Shown here: positions 5,339-6,506 of the stretch, in pieces | Layout of the letters: every line of letters begins with the position of its first letter | Numbering within the stretch: position 1 is the stretch's first letter | NCBI GenBank assembly: GCA_018894775.1 | Contig: JAHIPG010000364.1 | Span: 1-6,506, forward strand | DNA from: Nanobdellota archaeon | GTDB lineage: Archaea > Nanobdellota > Nanobdellia > SCGC-AAA011-G17 > VGLX01 | DNA length: 6,506 bases | Reading direction: 5' to 3' | Translations under genes and position numbers: made by a program | The notes under the pieces: model-generated | What the model was told of the DNA's origin: nothing | Database searches by the model: none | Seen by the model: only the letters and a program-made list of their open reading frames with translations

Positions 5339-6232
5339 ATGGAATGGAAAGAAAAATTTTTAGAAAGATACAAAGAACTGACAGATTTAGATGAATTTCT
5401 AGACTATTCCCTGAGGCCTTTAAGAAAATCAATAAGGGTAAATACCTTAAAAACTTCTGTGAACGAAATCAAGAAAAGGTTCAAGCTTCAACAGATACCC
5501 TGGTGCAAAGAAGGATTCTGGCTGGAAGGTGAAGCAATAGGAAACACAAAAGAACATTTTCTTGGATACATATACATGCAGGAATCAGCATCCATGATAC
5601 CACCTGAAGTTCTTAACCCAAAAGAAGATGATAAAGTATTAGACTTATGCGCAAGCCCAGGAAGCAAGACAACACAGACAGCAGCAAAGATGAACAATGA
5701 AGGGCTCATAATAGCTAATGACAACCAAATTTCAAGACTGAAACCATTACAGATAAACCTCCAAAGATGCGGAGTCTCAAATACAGTCATCACATTGATG
5801 GAAGGAAGATGGTTCAGGAACTATCCTATGCAGTTTGATAAGATAATGGTTGACGCTCCATGTTCTGGAATAGGAACAATAAGAAAAAGCCTAAAGACAA
5901 TACAATGGTGGAACCAGAACTTCATAAAACAAATGGCAGGAATACAGAAACAGCTTTTAAGAATTGGTTTTGAAAGGCTGAAAGAAGGAGGAACATTAGT
6001 GTATTCTACCTGTACATTGGAGCCTGAGGAGAATGAAGGAGTGGTTGATTCTCTATTAACAGAACATAAAAACGCTAAACTGGAAAAAATAAACCTTGAT
6101 ATCAAAAGCTCAAAACCCGTATTAGAATTTGAAGGACAAAAATATTCTCCTGACATAAAAAAATGTTTAAGGATATGGCCACAAGAAAATGACACAGAAG
6201 GATTCTTTGTAGCAAAGATAAGAAAAGACTAG
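5339..6232 (+). CDS. RsmB/NOP2/Sun-family RNA cytosine-5 methyltransferase
   Basis: The 297-residue SAM-dependent enzyme is predicted to form 5-methylcytosine in tRNA or rRNA. The N-terminal segment includes LRKSIRVNTLK (28-38), the RNA-binding region typical of the family. The Rossmann domain has SAM motif I DLCASPGSKT (102-111), motif IV DAPCSG with Cys175, and motif VI STCTLEPEENE with Cys225; the two cysteines are the release and nucleophile pair of this family. The C-terminal RIWPQENDTEGFFVAK (278-293) closes the fold. Its short size and lack of a PUA or NusB-like domain suit archaeal Trm4-like tRNA methyltransferases, but the target (tRNA or 16S rRNA) is inferred only. ATG 5339 is supported by TATA spacing. 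The stop overlaps the convergent endonuclease IV gene by four bases. Confidence 0.93.
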   Translation: MEWKEKFLERYKELTDLDEFLDYSLRPLRKSIRVNTLKTSVNEIKKRFKLQQIPWCKEGFWLEGEAIGNTKEHFLGYIYMQESASMIPPEVLNPKEDDKVLDLCASPGSKTTQTAAKMNNEGLIIANDNQISRLKPLQINLQRCGVSNTVITLMEGRWFRNYPMQFDKIMVDAPCSGIGTIRKSLKTIQWWNQNFIKQMAGIQKQLLRIGFERLKEGGTLVYSTCTLEPEENEGVVDSLLTEHKNAKLEKINLDIKSSKPVLEFEGQKYSPDIKKCLRIWPQENDTEGFFVAKIRKD

Positions 6233-6506
6233 AACTTATAATTCATACTTTCTAATATATTCTTCATCTCTAAACTATCCATCCAGGTAACAGGACTCTC
6301 ACAGATAATAGTTATATCATTCTTTCTTTTTAGAATCTCTTTCGCAAGCTCTTTGAAAGGAGGATGATTACTTGAAATCTCAAGATGTCTTCGCTCCCCT
6401 TTATCAGTAAATTCTATACCAGAAAAATGAGAATGAATATGCTTAAACATTTTTAGCTTATCAAGAACCTCAGCAAAATCAATCTTACCCTGCTGACGGG
6501 CATACA
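6229..6506 (-). CDS. nfo: Endonuclease IV (AP endonuclease family 2), C-terminal part, cut by window edge
   Basis: The frame is open from the stop TAG at 6229-6231 to the window edge, about 91 codons, so ATG 6450 is internal rather than the start. Upstream codons read YARQQGKIDFAEVLDKLK, continuous with HIHSHFSGIEFTDKGERRH, as expected in archaeal endonuclease IV, a TIM-barrel enzyme that uses metal ions to cut DNA 5' of abasic sites in base excision repair. His residues in HIHSHF and the His of GERRH fit the metal-binding cluster. PFKELAKEILK and ITIICESPVTWMDSLEMK complete the barrel's last helix-strand units. The N-terminal two thirds lie outside the window. Xylose-isomerase-like barrel proteins of other function are possible but less likely. 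Confidence 0.85.
   Translation of the reverse strand, partial: YARQQGKIDFAEVLDKLKMFKHIHSHFSGIEFTDKGERRHLEISSNHPPFKELAKEILKRKNDITIICESPVTWMDSLEMKNILESMNYKF

Noticed and set aside
5821..6195. A 124-codon minus-strand frame opposite the RNA methyltransferase, and a similar one at 5488-5793
   Set aside because: Both lie within a gene with intact catalytic motifs, are Ser/Phe/Cys-rich as antisense frames usually are, and lack TATA elements at the right spacing.
1..6506. CRISPR array, insertion sequence or defence island
   Set aside because: No spaced direct repeats, terminal inverted repeats, transposase or Cas-like motifs were seen on either strand; the genes are mostly housekeeping or metabolic enzymes.

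Overview
This AT-rich, very compact window is most likely from an archaeon, probably a small-genome DPANN-type lineage. Start codons have no Shine-Dalgarno motif. Instead, several sit about 27 bases from an archaeal TATA box of the form TTTATAAA, which implies leaderless mRNAs. The tRNA has no encoded CCA. The enzymes (Dus, NSUN-type RNA methyltransferase, endonuclease IV with an HFSGIE...GERRH segment) look archaeal. One gene encodes a membrane-anchored protein with a CNGDGIC-type cysteine cluster, a motif style common in DPANN genomes. The lineage is inferred; no marker gene fixes it.

Layout. 1-111: probable C-terminal end of an unrecognised + strand protein. 148-219: tRNA-Gly(GCC). 201-1130 (-): tRNA-dihydrouridine synthase, whose last codons run antisense into the tRNA. 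1190-1936 (+): anchored extracytoplasmic Cys-rich protein with a duplicated C-terminal domain. 1931-2428 (-): GNAT acetyltransferase. 2484-3344 (+): N-formylglutamate amidohydrolase-family hydrolase. 3341-4189 (-): RimK-like ATP-grasp ligase. 4236-5255 (-): DUF1704/MATCAP-family zinc metallopeptidase. 5339-6232 (+): RNA m5C methyltransferase. 6229-6506 (-): C-terminal part of endonuclease IV, cut by the window edge. No stretch above 300 bases lacks a gene, and all gaps are under 90 bases.

How the genes relate. The flanks carry RNA-modification functions (tRNA, Dus, m5C methyltransferase) and DNA repair. The middle (1931-5255) groups an amide-bond-forming ATP-grasp enzyme, two predicted zinc-dependent amide hydrolases of unrelated folds and an acetyltransferase. 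The ATP-grasp plus DUF1704 pair is the most interesting element: in eukaryotes these two folds supply the opposing enzymes of tubulin C-terminal tyrosination (TTL and MATCAP). The cluster could therefore be an archaeal system that adds and removes amino acids on a peptide or protein. This is a hypothesis; no substrate is visible in the window.

Architecture. Genes alternate in direction. Divergent pairs are separated by only 55-83 bases, and two of these gaps hold a single palindromic TATA element that could fire both ways. All three convergent protein-gene pairs overlap by 4-6 bases through their stop codons.
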